A stretch of DNA of 64,000 nucleotides, taken from positions 1-64,000 of the forward strand of contig NZ_JASBQE010000037.1 in assembly GCF_029960785.1 (NCBI RefSeq). Reading direction: 5' to 3'. Every line of letters starts with the position of its first letter. The first letter of the stretch is position 1. Position numbers and translations under genes: made by a program. Positions 26,241-36,852 of this stretch are shown one piece after another. The notes beneath the pieces were generated by a model, which worked only from the letters and a program-made list of their open reading frames with translations, did not search any database and was not told where the DNA came from. This DNA comes from Polyangium sp. 15x6. Lineage in GTDB: Bacteria > Myxococcota_A > Polyangia > Polyangiales > Polyangiaceae.

Positions 26241-26792
26241 TCAGTCGTCGAGACAAGCATTGAATGCGACGCTGCAACCCTCGCTCGGGTCGAGCGCGCA
26301 ATTGACGCACGGCTGCGAGGGATCGCTGCCCACGCAGAGGGTCGCGGTGCAGACGGTCGCGCACGGCCCCGCGCACAAGCACCCGAGGAGCGTGTCGTGC
26401 AGCGACTGAGACTCGGGGCAAAAGGGAAGCTCGGGGTGCATGTCCGAGAGGAAGTTCGAGCAGGTCTTGCAGAAACCGCCGCAGGGCATGAAATCGTCCG
26501 CGGTCCCATTACAATCCTCGTCGAGCCCATTGTCGCAGATCTCGGCGGAGGGCAACACCTCGCCCTCACACGCGCCGGGCGTGCCGCTCTCCGTACAGAC
26601 CCGGACGCCGGCGTGGCAGATCCCCACGCCGTTCGTGCTCGGCGGGCCCGTGTAACAAGACTCCGCCACCTCGCCGGGCGTACACGGCGGCGAACCGCCG
26701 CTGCCGCCCTCCGCATCCACGACGACCTTCGCGCCGCAGGCCGACCCGACGAGGCAAAGGAACCCGAAGCCCAACCAAGAGACCGTTCGCAT
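26241..26792 (-). CDS. Cys-rich predicted lipoprotein
   Basis: A 183-aa exported protein with lipobox VGSAC (Cys19). After a short Gly/Ser stretch it has about twenty cysteines and the motif DNGLDEDCNGTADDF, an Asp/Asn metal-binding repeat common in myxobacterial surface proteins. The chosen ATG (26792) directly precedes the hydrophobic signal; longer upstream sequence is ignored. The stop adjoins that of the alcohol dehydrogenase with no gap. Function is unknown; disulfide-stabilised surface binding is plausible. Confidence 0.75.
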   Translation of the reverse strand: MRTVSWLGFGFLCLVGSACGAKVVVDAEGGSGGSPPCTPGEVAESCYTGPPSTNGVGICHAGVRVCTESGTPGACEGEVLPSAEICDNGLDEDCNGTADDFMPCGGFCKTCSNFLSDMHPELPFCPESQSLHDTLLGCLCAGPCATVCTATLCVGSDPSQPCVNCALDPSEGCSVAFNACLDD

Positions 26793-27034
26793 GGGACGTA
26801 CCTCTAAAACGGCCTCACCCCGCCTGTCATCTTTCCGTCGCCCAGGACGACGCGACGCATCATCGTGGCATTGCATCCTCGCAAGGCCGCGGCCGCCTTT
26901 TTCCCCGCTGCAAGGATGGTCACGCCGATTCCCACGCCACAACTCCATGAAAAGATTCGGTTCCGGCGAGCGAAGCCGGCTGGATCGGTCGTTGCAAAGA
27001 GGATCGCGGAGTCGGTCGTGCCGGGAGTTGCGTC

Positions 27035-27490
27035 ATGAGCACATCGTCGTCATTCGAAGAGCGGTTCGGATCGCACCGCCTGCGTTTCGAGGCCCCGGAC
27101 GAGGTCTGCACCGTGCTCGACGGCCCGCTCACCGTCGAAGAGGCCGAGGGGATCATCGGCCGGATCTACGAGCTCGGCCGGAAGCATGGCCCCCTGCTCT
27201 CGAGGCTCGACGTCTCGCGGTATCAGACCTCGGGCGATCGCGTGCGGCAGGTCTTCTTGCGGGGCGGAGGCGACCTCATTCCGGTCCGCGCCGGCGCCAT
27301 TTTCGGCGCCTCGTTCCCCATCCGCATCGCGATGTCGATGGTCCTCACCGCGGGCGCCCACATCCTGCCGAGCCGTTTCTCCTTCCCGGTGACGTTCACC
27401 CCGACCGAGGCGGAGGCCCGCGCGTGGCTCGCCTCCCATCGCCCCGCCAATTCGGTGCGCGGCAGCGCTCTCTTGCCCACCGGAACCTGA
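27035..27490 (+). CDS. STAS/SpoIIAA-like domain protein
   Basis: A 151-aa single-domain protein, same style as the one at 13586-14011: a beta-strand with HRLRFEAPDEV, the RLDVSRY step, a helix in the middle, and a C-terminal ARAWLASHR helix. No signal or membrane segment. It begins with ATG after a weak purine-rich stretch. It converges on the MscS gene with 37 bp between. The function of this family in myxobacteria is not known; partner-switch regulation would be a guess. Confidence 0.6.
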   Translation: MSTSSSFEERFGSHRLRFEAPDEVCTVLDGPLTVEEAEGIIGRIYELGRKHGPLLSRLDVSRYQTSGDRVRQVFLRGGGDLIPVRAGAIFGASFPIRIAMSMVLTAGAHILPSRFSFPVTFTPTEAEARAWLASHRPANSVRGSALLPTGT

Positions 27491-27527
27491 AACGGCAAAC
27501 GTGGCACGGCGCGCCGCGCCCCGTCCG

Positions 27528-29222
27528 TCACGGCGCAGGCGGCAGCGCAAGGAATTCGCTCCCCGCTCCGCGCGAACTCCCTGCCGCTCGACCATGCTCG
27601 ACGCCCTCCTTCGTCAGGACGACGGCGAGCTGGGTCGCGTTGGCGAGCTCGATACCGCGCTCGTCGAAGACCTCCTTGATGAACTTGCGCAGGATCCGCG
27701 GAATCGGATCCGGATCGCCCGCGGTGAGCTTGACGGCGACACGAACCACGATGCCGCTCTGCGCGATCTGCGTCACGCCTCGAACGACCAGCTTGTCGAG
27801 CACGCGACTCCGGTGCGCCTCCTCGAGGCGCTTGCCCGCCTCTTTCAACGCGTCGAACACCTCGTTCAGGTTCGCGTCGAGGCCGACGACGATGTCCACC
27901 ACGGCGTGAACGTACTCGCGTGAGAAATTGATGATCGTGCCGATGTCGCCATTCCGGAACGTGAACATTCGCCCAAAGCCGTCCCGGATCATGGTAACCC
28001 GGAGCTGGACCGAGTCGACGACGCCTTCGCAGTCGCCGATCCGCACGTAATCGCCTTTGAGCAAGTGCCCCTCGAACAGGATGAAGAAGCCGCTCACCAT
28101 GTCGTTGACGAGCTTCTGGGCCCCGAGCCCCACCGCCAGGCCCACGATGCCGGCGCCGGCCAGGAACGGCTTCGTGTCGATCCCGACCTGATCCATCATG
28201 AGCAGGCCCGCGCCGAAATAAATCACGTAGGTGACGACGCTCTGGAGCAGATACACCAGCGTCACGCGGTGCTTCGCGGTCTCGTCCTCGGCGCTTTTTT
28301 TCCCGGCGAACGCCTCGACGAGGAGCACGCGCACGAGCTCGGCCAGCACGCGGGCCGCGAAGAAGGTCCCGAGGAGCCGGATGATGCGAGGGCCATAAGG
28401 CGCGAAGGCCTCGAGCGTCTGGAACTGCCGAACGACGAGGGTCGCCGCTGCGAGGTGGATGATGGCCTCCAGGATCCGCTTCGCCAGCGGCGACAGCTTG
28501 CGGATGCTCACGTAATAGACGCTGAACGCCGATTTTTCGAGGCGCGCGGCGCCGACGTGGTCGAGCCCTTCGAGGCTCAGGACGCCGAGCACCGAGGCCG
28601 CCCGCGCGACGCACACGACGAGCAGGACGTAGAGAATCGTGTCGAGCAACCAATGGACGCTCGACGGCAGGCCGAGCGAAGCGCTGCCGAGGCGGTGCAG
28701 ACCATAGAGGAACGCGACGTTCCCGAGGCCGCCGGCCCTCTCTCGAAAGAGCGTGATTTCCTCTTTCTGGCTCTGGAGGGCCGCGACGGCGCGGAGCCGC
28801 GCTTCGAGGCGGTCGAGCAGCGACTTGAAGAAGACACGGAGGGCGAGCCAGCCGACGCCGATCGCGACGACGATCCCGACGCCACGGAGCAAATCCTGGC
28901 CCGTTCGGACGCTCGCGTATTCGACGAGCCGGTTCGCCCACGGGTGAAGATCGATATCCCGGATGATGGCAATGGCGAGCGTCGCGCAGCCCGCCACCAC
29001 GACGAGCAGCGATAGGACCGTCGCCACGAGGCGCAGCGACTTCTGCACCTGCTCGGCGGCGCTCTCGACGGTCTTCGAGCGAACCGACTGCGTGGCCTGC
29101 CGCACGACCCACCGCAAGAACACGGTCAAGGCGAGCGGCGCGAGGAGCAGGATCGTGGTGGCGACGACGGTCAACGCGACGTTGTTCGAGACCGTGTCGA
29201 AAGAAAAACGGGGCAACGGCAT
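27528..29222 (-). CDS. MscS-family mechanosensitive ion channel
   Basis: A 564-aa membrane protein. At least four hydrophobic helices precede residue 300. The family signature follows at about 345-380: GAGIVGLAVGLGAQKLVNDM, then SGFFILFEGHLLKGDYVRIG, which are TM3 and the beta-domain entrance of MscS. The C-terminal cytoplasmic cage includes RNGDIGTIINFS and a VAVKL strand. It is longer than E. coli MscS, with an extended N-terminal sensor-like region as in MscK/YnaI-type channels. By family knowledge it releases solutes under hypo-osmotic stress. A second gene in the same operon is not evident. Confidence 0.92.
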   Translation of the reverse strand: MPLPRFSFDTVSNNVALTVVATTILLLAPLALTVFLRWVVRQATQSVRSKTVESAAEQVQKSLRLVATVLSLLVVVAGCATLAIAIIRDIDLHPWANRLVEYASVRTGQDLLRGVGIVVAIGVGWLALRVFFKSLLDRLEARLRAVAALQSQKEEITLFRERAGGLGNVAFLYGLHRLGSASLGLPSSVHWLLDTILYVLLVVCVARAASVLGVLSLEGLDHVGAARLEKSAFSVYYVSIRKLSPLAKRILEAIIHLAAATLVVRQFQTLEAFAPYGPRIIRLLGTFFAARVLAELVRVLLVEAFAGKKSAEDETAKHRVTLVYLLQSVVTYVIYFGAGLLMMDQVGIDTKPFLAGAGIVGLAVGLGAQKLVNDMVSGFFILFEGHLLKGDYVRIGDCEGVVDSVQLRVTMIRDGFGRMFTFRNGDIGTIINFSREYVHAVVDIVVGLDANLNEVFDALKEAGKRLEEAHRSRVLDKLVVRGVTQIAQSGIVVRVAVKLTAGDPDPIPRILRKFIKEVFDERGIELANATQLAVVLTKEGVEHGRAAGSSRGAGSEFLALPPAP

Positions 29223-29419
29223 GTCATCTACCTCGTGACGTCGTGCTGCTTCGCTGGGGCGCGATACCTACCGATCGACGGGTGATTGTCAGCACGGCGC
29301 GCTGGAGGGGGCATCCCCCCCACGCCACTCTACACGAGGCCCCGGGAAAAAGAACGGCCCACGGGTGAACCCCCGCAGACATCCTTGCCACCCCGCGCGG
29401 GCGTGGAAAGATGCCCCGC

Positions 29420-30103
29420 ATGACCCTACGGCACCTCCTGCTCCTTCCGCTCCTCCTCCTCGCCTGCAACAAGGAAGCTCCTGCCCCGGCGCCGGAGGCG
29501 AAGGCCCCGGAAGGAAAAACCTCCGCGGCCGCGGCGGCCTCGGACAAACCGGCGGCGGGCGCCGAGGTCGGCAAGCCCGCCCCCGATTTCACGCTCACCG
29601 ACTACGAGGGCAAGACCCACCACCTCGCCGACTACCGCGGCAAGATCGTGGTCCTCGAGTGGTTCAACCCCGAGTGCCCGTTCGTCAAGGCTTCGCACAC
29701 GAAGGGCTCGCTCAAGGGATACTCCAAGCGCGCCGTCGAGAAAGGCGTCGTCTGGCTCGGGATCAACTCGGGCGCGCCGGGCAAGCAAGGCCACGGCCCG
29801 GAGCGCGTCGCCGAGGGGCGGAAAGCGTTTGGCATGGAAAACCCCGTGCTCGCGGACGAGACGGGCAAGGTCGGACACCAGTACGGCGCGACGAACACCC
29901 CGCACATGTTCGTGATCGACGCGCAGGGCACGCTCGTCTACCGCGGGGCCATCGACAACTCGCCCGACGGCGAGGGCGAGTCGCCGAAGGACGGCAAGCT
30001 CGTGAACTACGTCGACGCGGCCCTCGAAGACCTCGCCGCCGGTAAGCCGGTGCGCACGCCCGACACCCGCGCTTACGGTTGCAGCGTCAAGTACGGCTCG
30101 TAA
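29420..30103 (+). CDS. Redoxin (AhpC/TSA-like) lipoprotein
   Basis: A 227-aa thioredoxin-fold lipoprotein with lipobox LLAC (Cys16) and an Ala/Pro linker. Start is the second ATG (29420), since GGAAAG is 9 nt before it but abuts the first ATG at 29411. The redoxin domain has PAPDFTLTDYEGKTHHL, WFNPECPF (a single peroxidatic-type Cys and no CxxC) and the cis-Pro NTPHMFVID. The C-P-F context matches a group of periplasmic redoxins rather than a thioredoxin. It likely reduces peroxides or thiols in the periplasm; partners are unknown. A kinase gene follows 48 bp later. Confidence 0.85.
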   Translation: MTLRHLLLLPLLLLACNKEAPAPAPEAKAPEGKTSAAAAASDKPAAGAEVGKPAPDFTLTDYEGKTHHLADYRGKIVVLEWFNPECPFVKASHTKGSLKGYSKRAVEKGVVWLGINSGAPGKQGHGPERVAEGRKAFGMENPVLADETGKVGHQYGATNTPHMFVIDAQGTLVYRGAIDNSPDGEGESPKDGKLVNYVDAALEDLAAGKPVRTPDTRAYGCSVKYGS

Positions 30104-30151
30104 GCCCCCCGCCATTGTCTGGACCGCACGACCTCGGGTAGTCTCGGCGGC

Positions 30152-32017
30152 ATGTCGAAGTCCACGCCGCCGGACGGGCCTTCCCCTTCCGCCATCGACG
30201 ACGCCGTCACGGTGCCGCGCGCAGAGCAGGCGGCGGCCGCGGGCGGCGAGCCGAGCGCCATGCTGATCTCGTCCTCGGCGCTGGAGGAGCGCGGGCAAGG
30301 CTCGCTGCTTCAGGACGAGCTCGCCTCGCTCGTGGGGAAGCTCATCTCGGATCGGTACGTCGTGCACGAGCTCATCGGGCACGGCGGCATGGGGGCGGTC
30401 TACCGCGGCGAGCAGGTGCACCTGCGCAAGCGCGTCGCCATCAAGGTCCTCCGGCCGGACATGGCGCGGATGATCGAGCTCTCGGTCCGGTTCGAGCGCG
30501 AGGCCATCGCGGGCGCGCACGTGAGCCATCCGAACGTCGTCGCGGCCACCGACTTCGGCAAGCTCGACGACGGCTCGCAGTTCTTGGTCCTGGAATACGT
30601 CGAGGGAACGTCGCTGAAGGACCTCATCGAACAGGGCCCGATGCCCCTCGATCGGGTGCTCTCCATCAGCCGGCAGATCACAATGGCCCTCGGGGCGGTG
30701 CACGAGAAGAGCATCGTGCATCGCGACGTCAAGCCCCAGAACATCCTCGTCGACGCGAAGGGCACGGTCAAACTGCTCGATTTCGGCCTCGCCAAGGTGC
30801 GCGTCGAGCTGCTCTCGGATCAGGGTCGCAATGCGAAGCCGAGCCCGGCGCTGACGGGCGTCGGCATGGTCATGGGGACGTTCGCGTACATGGCGCCCGA
30901 GGCGGCGCGTGGCATGGAGGGCGTCGACGCGCGCTCGGATCTGTATGCGCTCGGCGTCGTGATGTACGAGATGCTCACGGGCAAACGCCCGTTCGAGGAG
31001 AAGGATCCGGGGCTGCACCTGAGAAAGATCCGCAGCGAGGATCCGCCGTCGATGCGGGAGCGCGCGCCGGAGATCAAGGTGCCGCCGCGGATCGACGCCC
31101 TCGTGCTGCGGCTCCTCGCGCGGGAGCCCGATCGGCGGTTCGCCTCGGCGAACGAGGTGCTCGCGGCGCTCGACGAGGCGGCCGCGGCGCCCGAGAAGGA
31201 GCTGGAAAAGGCGCTGGGGAGCGAGATCAAAAACGCGCCCGAGGCCGCGCCCACGCAGGCCGCTTCCCCCGCGCCGAAGCGCCTCGACAAACGCTCGCTC
31301 ATCTTGATTGCCGCGGGCCTCTCGGCGGTCGCGGTGCTCCTCCTCGTCGTGGTCCTCCTCCGCGGAGGGTCCGAAACGACGGAGGCCTCGGCCCCCACGG
31401 CGAGCGCGGCGCCCGCGCCGAGCCCGACGACGGCCCCTGCGAGCGCGCCGACCGATATCGAAGGCGCGGACGCGACGGAATGGGCCGAGCGGCTCCGGCG
31501 GGCGGCCTCTCGCAAAGAATGGCGGCCGGGGGCCAAGGCGTTCCTCGCGCTCGCCAAGCTCGATCCTGCGCGCCTCACCGGCTCCGAGCTTCGCGGCGAC
31601 GTGGCCGCGGTCGTCGCGGGGATCGGCTTCGAGACGAGCTTTGCCGAGTCGGATCAGGTCTTCGACGCGCTCGAGAACGAGCTCGGCAGCGGCGGCCTCG
31701 ATGTCCTCTTCCACGTGGTGCGGACCCGCGGCGGCTCGAAGGCGAGCCGTCGGGCCCAGGACATCCTCGGAAAGCCGGGCATCCTGGAACGCGCCACGCC
31801 CGCGCTGCGTGTCGCGTACGAGCTCCGCAAATCTGCTTGTCCCGACAAGCGCGCGCTCTTTTCGCGCGCGGCCGAGGAGGGCGACGGGCGCGCCCTCGAG
31901 GAGCTCTTGATCGTGAAGGACGTTCCCTGCTCGGCCAAGCGGGATCCGTGTTGTTATCGCGAGGACGCGGAGCTGAAGGACGCGATCACGAAGCTCCGGG
32001 CAAAACTCGGGGGCTGA
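30152..32017 (+). CDS. Membrane-anchored Ser/Thr protein kinase
   Basis: A 621-aa Hanks-type kinase. Residues 1-65 are a disordered lead. The kinase domain covers about 68-340: GHGGMGAV glycine loop, Lys98, HRDVKPQN (Asp192), DFG (210-212) and MAPE. An activation loop with no unusual gap follows. A Pro/Ala/Glu linker leads to one transmembrane helix (about 382-403, L-I-L-I-A-A-G-L-S-A-V-A-V-L-L-L-V-V-V-L). The exported C-terminal 200 residues contain helical segments but no named sensor domain. The signalling input is probably periplasmic, but unknown. It ends 10 bp before an oppositely oriented acyl-CoA synthetase gene. Confidence 0.93.
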   Translation: MSKSTPPDGPSPSAIDDAVTVPRAEQAAAAGGEPSAMLISSSALEERGQGSLLQDELASLVGKLISDRYVVHELIGHGGMGAVYRGEQVHLRKRVAIKVLRPDMARMIELSVRFEREAIAGAHVSHPNVVAATDFGKLDDGSQFLVLEYVEGTSLKDLIEQGPMPLDRVLSISRQITMALGAVHEKSIVHRDVKPQNILVDAKGTVKLLDFGLAKVRVELLSDQGRNAKPSPALTGVGMVMGTFAYMAPEAARGMEGVDARSDLYALGVVMYEMLTGKRPFEEKDPGLHLRKIRSEDPPSMRERAPEIKVPPRIDALVLRLLAREPDRRFASANEVLAALDEAAAAPEKELEKALGSEIKNAPEAAPTQAASPAPKRLDKRSLILIAAGLSAVAVLLLVVVLLRGGSETTEASAPTASAAPAPSPTTAPASAPTDIEGADATEWAERLRRAASRKEWRPGAKAFLALAKLDPARLTGSELRGDVAAVVAGIGFETSFAESDQVFDALENELGSGGLDVLFHVVRTRGGSKASRRAQDILGKPGILERATPALRVAYELRKSACPDKRALFSRAAEEGDGRALEELLIVKDVPCSAKRDPCCYREDAELKDAITKLRAKLGG

Positions 32018-32027
32018 TTTCCACGGC

Positions 32028-33671
32028 TCAGGCGGTCTCGATGCGCGACGCGAGCTCGAGCCCGAGCTCGCCCACCGAAAGCTCGCGCATCCGGAACTTT
32101 TGCACCTTCCCCGTCACCGTCATGGGGAATTCATCCACGATCTTCCAGTAACGCGGAATCTTGAAGGTCGCGATCTTGCCTTTGCAAAATTCGACGAGCT
32201 CGGCCTCCGCCAGCGCCTCGCCCGGCTTCGGCCGGACCCAGGCCATGATCTCCTCGCCGTATTTCGCGCTCGGCACCCCGATCACCTGCGCCTCGCCGAC
32301 GCGCGGATGCAGGTGCAAGAACTCCTCGATCTCGCGCGGATATACGTTCTCGCCGCCGCGGATGATCATGTCCTTGATGCGGCCGACGATGTTCACGTAG
32401 CCCTCCGCGTCGATCGTCGCGAGGTCGCCGGTATGCATCCATCGGCCGGCGTCGATCGACGTGCGCGTGGCCTCCTCGTCGTCCCAGTAGCCGAGCATCA
32501 CGCTGTAGCCGCGCGTGCAGAGCTCGCCGGCGACGCCGCGCGGCAGGACCCTGCCCGTCTTCGGATCGACGATCTTCACCTCCACGTGCGGGTGCACGCG
32601 GCCCACGGTGCCGACGCGTTTGTCCTCGGGATCGTTCGTCGCGCTTTGCGTGGAGACGGGCGAGGTCTCGGTCATCCCGTAGCAGATCGTGACCTCCCGC
32701 ATGTGCATCTGCGAGACCACGCGCCGCATCACCTCCACCGGGCACGGCGATCCCGCCATGATCCCCGTGCGGAGCGAGCGCAGGTCGAACTCCTTGAATC
32801 GCGGGTGATCGAGCTCCGCGATGAACATCGTCGGCACGCCGTAGAGCGAGGTACACCTCTCGGCCTCGACCGCCTCGAGCACCGCGAGCGGGTCGAAGGC
32901 CTCGCCCGGGATCACCATCGTGGACCCGTGCGACGTGCACGCGAGGTTTCCCATGACCATGCCGAAGCAATGGTAAAACGGCACGGGAATGCAGACCCGG
33001 TCGTCGGGGCCGTAGCCGAGGGCCTCGCCCACGAAAAACCCGTTGTTCAGCACGTTGTGGTGCGAGAGCGTCGCGCCCTTGGGAAAACCCGTCGTGCCCG
33101 AGGTGTACTGGATGTTGATCGGGTCGTCGAACGAGAGCTCGGCCTCGCGCTCGGCGAGCGCGTCGTCGCTCACGTGCCCGCCCGCCTCCACGATCATCTT
33201 CCAGTCGTCGTCGACGATCAGGACGAGCCGGAGCTCCGAGAGGCGCGGGCGAACCTCCGCGATCATCTCCACGTAACTCGTCGTCCGGAACCGCCGCGCC
33301 GCGAACAGCACCGAGACGCCGGATTTCCGCAATGCGTATTCGAGCTCCGCCGTCTTGTACGCGGGATTGACGTTCACCAGAATGGCGCCGACGCGCGCCG
33401 CCGCGTACTGCAGGACGACCCATTCGAACCGGTTCGGCGACCAGAGCCCCACGCGATCGCCCCGCTTCACGCCGAACGCCACGAGCCCCCGCGCGACGCG
33501 CGTCGTGGCCTCCCAGAGCTCGCCGTACGTCATCCGCACGCCTTGCGAGCGGACGACGAGGGCCTCGCGCTCCGGGTATCGCGTCGCCGTGCGACGCAGA
33601 TTTTCCCCGATGGTCTCGCCGAGCAGCGGCGTCGCGCTCGTGCCGTGGGTGTAGGAGAGAACGGCCGTCAT
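32028..33671 (-). CDS. Fatty-acyl-CoA synthetase (AMP-binding, ACSF2/FadD13-like)
   Basis: A 547-aa ANL-superfamily enzyme that activates a carboxylate with ATP to acyl-AMP and then transfers it to CoA. Motifs in order: [12 protein letters not shown] (P-loop), [38 protein letters not shown] and the C-terminal catalytic Lys in [10 protein letters not shown]. Length is full. The start is ATG at 33671; an open frame further upstream overlaps the divergent SDR gene and is ignored. Medium- or long-chain fatty acids are the probable substrates. The SDR 140 bp away may be a beta-oxidation or ketone-reduction partner, but no more of that pathway is here. Confidence 0.93.
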   Translation of the reverse strand: MTAVLSYTHGTSATPLLGETIGENLRRTATRYPEREALVVRSQGVRMTYGELWEATTRVARGLVAFGVKRGDRVGLWSPNRFEWVVLQYAAARVGAILVNVNPAYKTAELEYALRKSGVSVLFAARRFRTTSYVEMIAEVRPRLSELRLVLIVDDDWKMIVEAGGHVSDDALAEREAELSFDDPINIQYTSGTTGFPKGATLSHHNVLNNGFFVGEALGYGPDDRVCIPVPFYHCFGMVMGNLACTSHGSTMVIPGEAFDPLAVLEAVEAERCTSLYGVPTMFIAELDHPRFKEFDLRSLRTGIMAGSPCPVEVMRRVVSQMHMREVTICYGMTETSPVSTQSATNDPEDKRVGTVGRVHPHVEVKIVDPKTGRVLPRGVAGELCTRGYSVMLGYWDDEEATRTSIDAGRWMHTGDLATIDAEGYVNIVGRIKDMIIRGGENVYPREIEEFLHLHPRVGEAQVIGVPSAKYGEEIMAWVRPKPGEALAEAELVEFCKGKIATFKIPRYWKIVDEFPMTVTGKVQKFRMRELSVGELGLELASRIETA

Positions 33672-33812
33672 GGCGCAGCATCGTGGCACGACGCGGCCGC
33701 GCCCGGGAGATGAAACGAACGAGGACGGACGTCCGGGGCGTATTCCGCGAGTTTCAGCGATGCTCGACGGTTGACGGGGCACACGGGCCCGCGGATGATG
33801 GGTGGGGGCACC

Positions 33813-34595
33813 ATGGCAGGACGCATCGCAGGCAAGGTGGCGCTCGTGACGGGCGCGGGGTCGGGCATCGGGCAGGCGACGGCGGAGCTCTTCGCGGAGG
33901 AGGGCGCGCGCGTGGTGGTCACCGATATCGACGTCGCCGCGGCGGAGGCAGCGGCCACGCGCATCGCGACGCGCGGCGGCCAGGCGCTCGCCCTGGAGCT
34001 CGACGCGACGGACGAGGCGGACTGGGAGTCGGTGATCGACCGCGTGCTCGCGGGCTGGGGCCGGATCGATATCCTGGTGAACAACGCGGGCATCGCGTCG
34101 AGCGCCCCGCTCGCCGACAGCACGCTCGCCGATTTCCGGCGCGTGGTCGCGGTGAACCTCGACAGCGTTTTCCTCGGTACGCAGCGGGGGATCCGGGTGA
34201 TGCGCGGCGCGGGCGGGGGCAGCATCGTCAACGTGGCGAGCGCCTCGGGCAAAAAAGCGAGCGCGGGCGCGGGCGCGTATTGCGCGAGCAAGGCCGCCGT
34301 CGTGATGCTGACGAAGGTGGCCGCGCTCGAAGGCGCGCCGCACCGGGTCCGGGTGAACGCCGTGCTGCCGGCGGGCGTGGAGACGCCGATGTGGGAGAAG
34401 CAGCCGTTTTTCCAGGCGCTCGTGAAGGAGCTCGGCGACGTGCGGGACGCGTACACGGCGCTCGCGAAGACCTCGCCGTTCGCGCGGTTCGCCGCGCCGC
34501 GGGAGGTCGCGGCGGCCATTTTGATGTGCGCTTCGGACGAGAGCTCGTACGTGACGGGCGCGGAGATCGTGGTCGACGGCGGGTATACGGCCTGA
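33813..34595 (+). CDS. Short-chain dehydrogenase/reductase (FabG-like)
   Basis: A 260-aa classical [13 protein letters not shown] (TGxxxGxG), the acidic D-I-D after strand 2, NNAG, a Ser strand ([10 protein letters not shown]) and Y-C-A-S-K (active site) are all present. C-terminal VVDGGYTA is typical. The ATG at 33813 was chosen over earlier ones (33771, 33795), since GGTGGGGG lies just upstream. It is divergent from the acyl-CoA synthetase, so a fatty-acid or hydroxy-acid substrate is possible. It converges on a lipoprotein gene with one base between the stops. Confidence 0.92.
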   Translation: MAGRIAGKVALVTGAGSGIGQATAELFAEEGARVVVTDIDVAAAEAAATRIATRGGQALALELDATDEADWESVIDRVLAGWGRIDILVNNAGIASSAPLADSTLADFRRVVAVNLDSVFLGTQRGIRVMRGAGGGSIVNVASASGKKASAGAGAYCASKAAVVMLTKVAALEGAPHRVRVNAVLPAGVETPMWEKQPFFQALVKELGDVRDAYTALAKTSPFARFAAPREVAAAILMCASDESSYVTGAEIVVDGGYTA

Positions 34596-34596
34596 T

Positions 34597-36051
34597 TCAG
34601 GGCGTGTTCAGGATTCTGAGCACCCGCACCTTGATCCCTTTTTCGTCTTCGAGCCGCACGCCCACGGCGACCTCGGCCCCGAACGCCCGGATGTCGAGCA
34701 AGCGCACGTCCGTCCACAGGTCCGAGTAAAGATTGTAGGTCGACGGCGCGTCGATCGGGAGCGTGAACAGGGGGTCGACGAGGAGATTTCCGGGCTCGTA
34801 TCGCGCGATCACGAGCTCGTTCTTCGTCTTCACGTCCTCGACCACGCCGCCGCAGATGCACATCGACTCCTCGTCGAAGCATTGCTTCTGGTAGACGCGC
34901 ATGTAATCGAGGTGGCTCACGATCCAGGCGAGCCAGACCTTGCCGTCCGCGGTCCGCGTGATCCCGAAGGCCCCGTTCTCGATGCCGGTCGCGGTCTCGT
35001 GGCAAGGGGCCGGGCAGGTTCCGTTTTGTGAATCGTAATCGGTGGTGGGCGGACAAACGTAAGGCGGGACGTTCGTGTCCGGGATCTCGATCTCGTCGGA
35101 CGCCTGGCCCTCGGGCCACACCACGTGCAGGCCGACGTCGTGCTGGATGACGGCGACGAACGGCTCGACGCCCGCGCCGAGCGCGCTCGCCGGGGCCTGT
35201 GTCGTGCGGTATTTCGTGATGACCGAGGGCACGGAGACCCCGGTCAGGACCTCCGGCGGATCACCGTATGCGAGATCGTAAAAGGAGCCGTTCGGAATGA
35301 ACCCGAGCGAGACGGGCGCGCCCGAGGCGTCGATCGTGAATCGACTCCCCTCGCCGACGGTCTGCACGGGCGAGGACGAAAAACTCCCGTCCACCGTACG
35401 CCTCGCGAGCGAGACTCCGCTCGGCGGCTCGCTCGCGTACCACACGTACGCGATGCCCGTCGGATCGATCTCGAAATCGTGGACCGGCACGTAACGATCG
35501 TCCCTGTCGGCGACCGTCTCTTTCACGAACCCGCTCCCCTCCGGGCGCACGAGCACGAGGCCGTTCGGGTATCCGACGGGCGACGTGCTCCCGTCGATCG
35601 TCGTCTCGTCGCCGACGGCGTACACCTCGCCGGCCGGCCCCTGCGCGAGCACCATCGCCGTCGCGTCGAGCCGCATCGGGAATTCCTCGAACCGGCTGCC
35701 TCCCGAAGGCGTGATCTCGAAGAGATAGGTCCCCTCGTGGCTCGACGTGCCGAGGAACGTGCCCGTGGGCCCCGGCGCGACGCGCACGCCGGCCGCGCCG
35801 AATTCGCGCTCGGTGCAGCGCACCTCGATGTCCGCCGTGATGGGGCAGTTCCCCGCGGGGCATCCCACGTCGTGCGAGGCCACCTCGAAGGAGCACGTGA
35901 TGGGATCGCCGCCGGATCCGCCGGATCCGCCGCCTCCGCCGGCCCCTCCCCCGCCCGCGCCGGGAGGCTCGTCCGGCCCGCCGCAGCCCGCCGCGGCGTG
36001 CACGATTCCGACGAACATGGCCCCGACGAACGACCCGCGCAATGCCCTCAT
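34597..36051 (-). CDS. Large predicted lipoprotein with Gly-rich linker
   Basis: A 484-aa exported protein: signal peptide, lipobox AAAGC (Cys23), then a Gly/Ser run (about 30-48), then a beta-rich region with repeated strands such as [12 protein letters not shown] and [12 protein letters not shown]. The spacing of these strands suggests a beta-propeller-like fold, but I cannot assign one. Several cysteines are in the front ([12 protein letters not shown]) and middle ([17 protein letters not shown]). GAGGTGG upstream supports the ATG. Probably outer-membrane or surface anchored. Function unknown. Confidence 0.75.
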   Translation of the reverse strand: MRALRGSFVGAMFVGIVHAAAGCGGPDEPPGAGGGGAGGGGGSGGSGGDPITCSFEVASHDVGCPAGNCPITADIEVRCTEREFGAAGVRVAPGPTGTFLGTSSHEGTYLFEITPSGGSRFEEFPMRLDATAMVLAQGPAGEVYAVGDETTIDGSTSPVGYPNGLVLVRPEGSGFVKETVADRDDRYVPVHDFEIDPTGIAYVWYASEPPSGVSLARRTVDGSFSSSPVQTVGEGSRFTIDASGAPVSLGFIPNGSFYDLAYGDPPEVLTGVSVPSVITKYRTTQAPASALGAGVEPFVAVIQHDVGLHVVWPEGQASDEIEIPDTNVPPYVCPPTTDYDSQNGTCPAPCHETATGIENGAFGITRTADGKVWLAWIVSHLDYMRVYQKQCFDEESMCICGGVVEDVKTKNELVIARYEPGNLLVDPLFTLPIDAPSTYNLYSDLWTDVRLLDIRAFGAEVAVGVRLEDEKGIKVRVLRILNTP

Positions 36052-36110
36052 GACGCATCCACCTCGCGTGAAAAGGAAGGCGAACACGGCACCAGAATGA
36101 CAGGCGCCTG

Positions 36111-36764
36111 TCAAGCCCCGCCGAGGACCTCGAAGAGCATTTCGAGCATGCGGTACGTCAATCCCCACACGATTCGTTGCTCGACGGCGAACGCCGGCAT
36201 GTCGAGCACATTCCCTTCGTGATTGTAGGCGTATCGCGCCGCGCTCTGGCCACGCGCCATCGGGGCGATCGGCGCCCATATCACCTCGGCCACCTCGGCG
36301 CTCAGCTGAAACGGCGGCGGCTCGGGCTCGTCGAGGGCGAACACGAACGGCGTGATGGTCATTCCGACGCGCCGCGCCCGGGCCACGGCGGGCACGTCCG
36401 CGAGCCGCGCCAAAAAGCGGCCGTGCTGCGCGAGATCGAGCCCGATTTCCTCCTCCGTCTCGCGCAGGGCCGTGTAATAAAGGCTCGGATCCGCCGGCTC
36501 CCGCCGCCCGCCCGGGAAGGCCATCTGCCCCGACCACGGATCGCCCTGCCGCTCGGAGCGGCGGATCAAAAGGACCTCGGCCTCGTGACCCTGGGGGTTC
36601 GGGGGCGCAGCTCCGCTTGCCGGAGCGGAGCCCCCGAGCGTGGACCGCGGGGCACGTAGGATCGCCGCGACGGCCGCTTGTCGCTCCGTCGTCACGGCCT
36701 CGGACACGAGATCGAGCATAGCGAGTCGGGCAGCGACGGCGGCGAGATCATACGAGGTGGACAC
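36111..36764 (-). CDS. CoA pyrophosphatase, Nudix family (NudL-like)
   Basis: A 217-aa Nudix hydrolase, predicted to cleave CoA or oxidised CoA to 4'-phosphopantetheine and 3',5'-ADP. The Nudix box is GGRREPADPSLYYTAL followed by RETEEEIGLD; the box's first Glu is replaced by the Asp/Pro region as in the NudL/YeaB group. The preceding LLIRRS through SGQMAFPGG is that group's CoA signature. Start is GTG at 36764 because GAGGGG sits 8 nt upstream; the ATG at 36719 would remove a helix. It is cytoplasmic and stands alone, 59 bp before the next lipoprotein gene on the same strand. Confidence 0.9.
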   Translation of the reverse strand: MSTSYDLAAVAARLAMLDLVSEAVTTERQAAVAAILRAPRSTLGGSAPASGAAPPNPQGHEAEVLLIRRSERQGDPWSGQMAFPGGRREPADPSLYYTALRETEEEIGLDLAQHGRFLARLADVPAVARARRVGMTITPFVFALDEPEPPPFQLSAEVAEVIWAPIAPMARGQSAARYAYNHEGNVLDMPAFAVEQRIVWGLTYRMLEMLFEVLGGA

Positions 36765-36852
36765 GGCGTTTCCCCTCACATGGCTAGCGGCGCGCGCGGG
36801 AGACGTCAAGGGAAGGGCTTGACGCCCCGAGTCCCCATCGTGGTATCCGGTC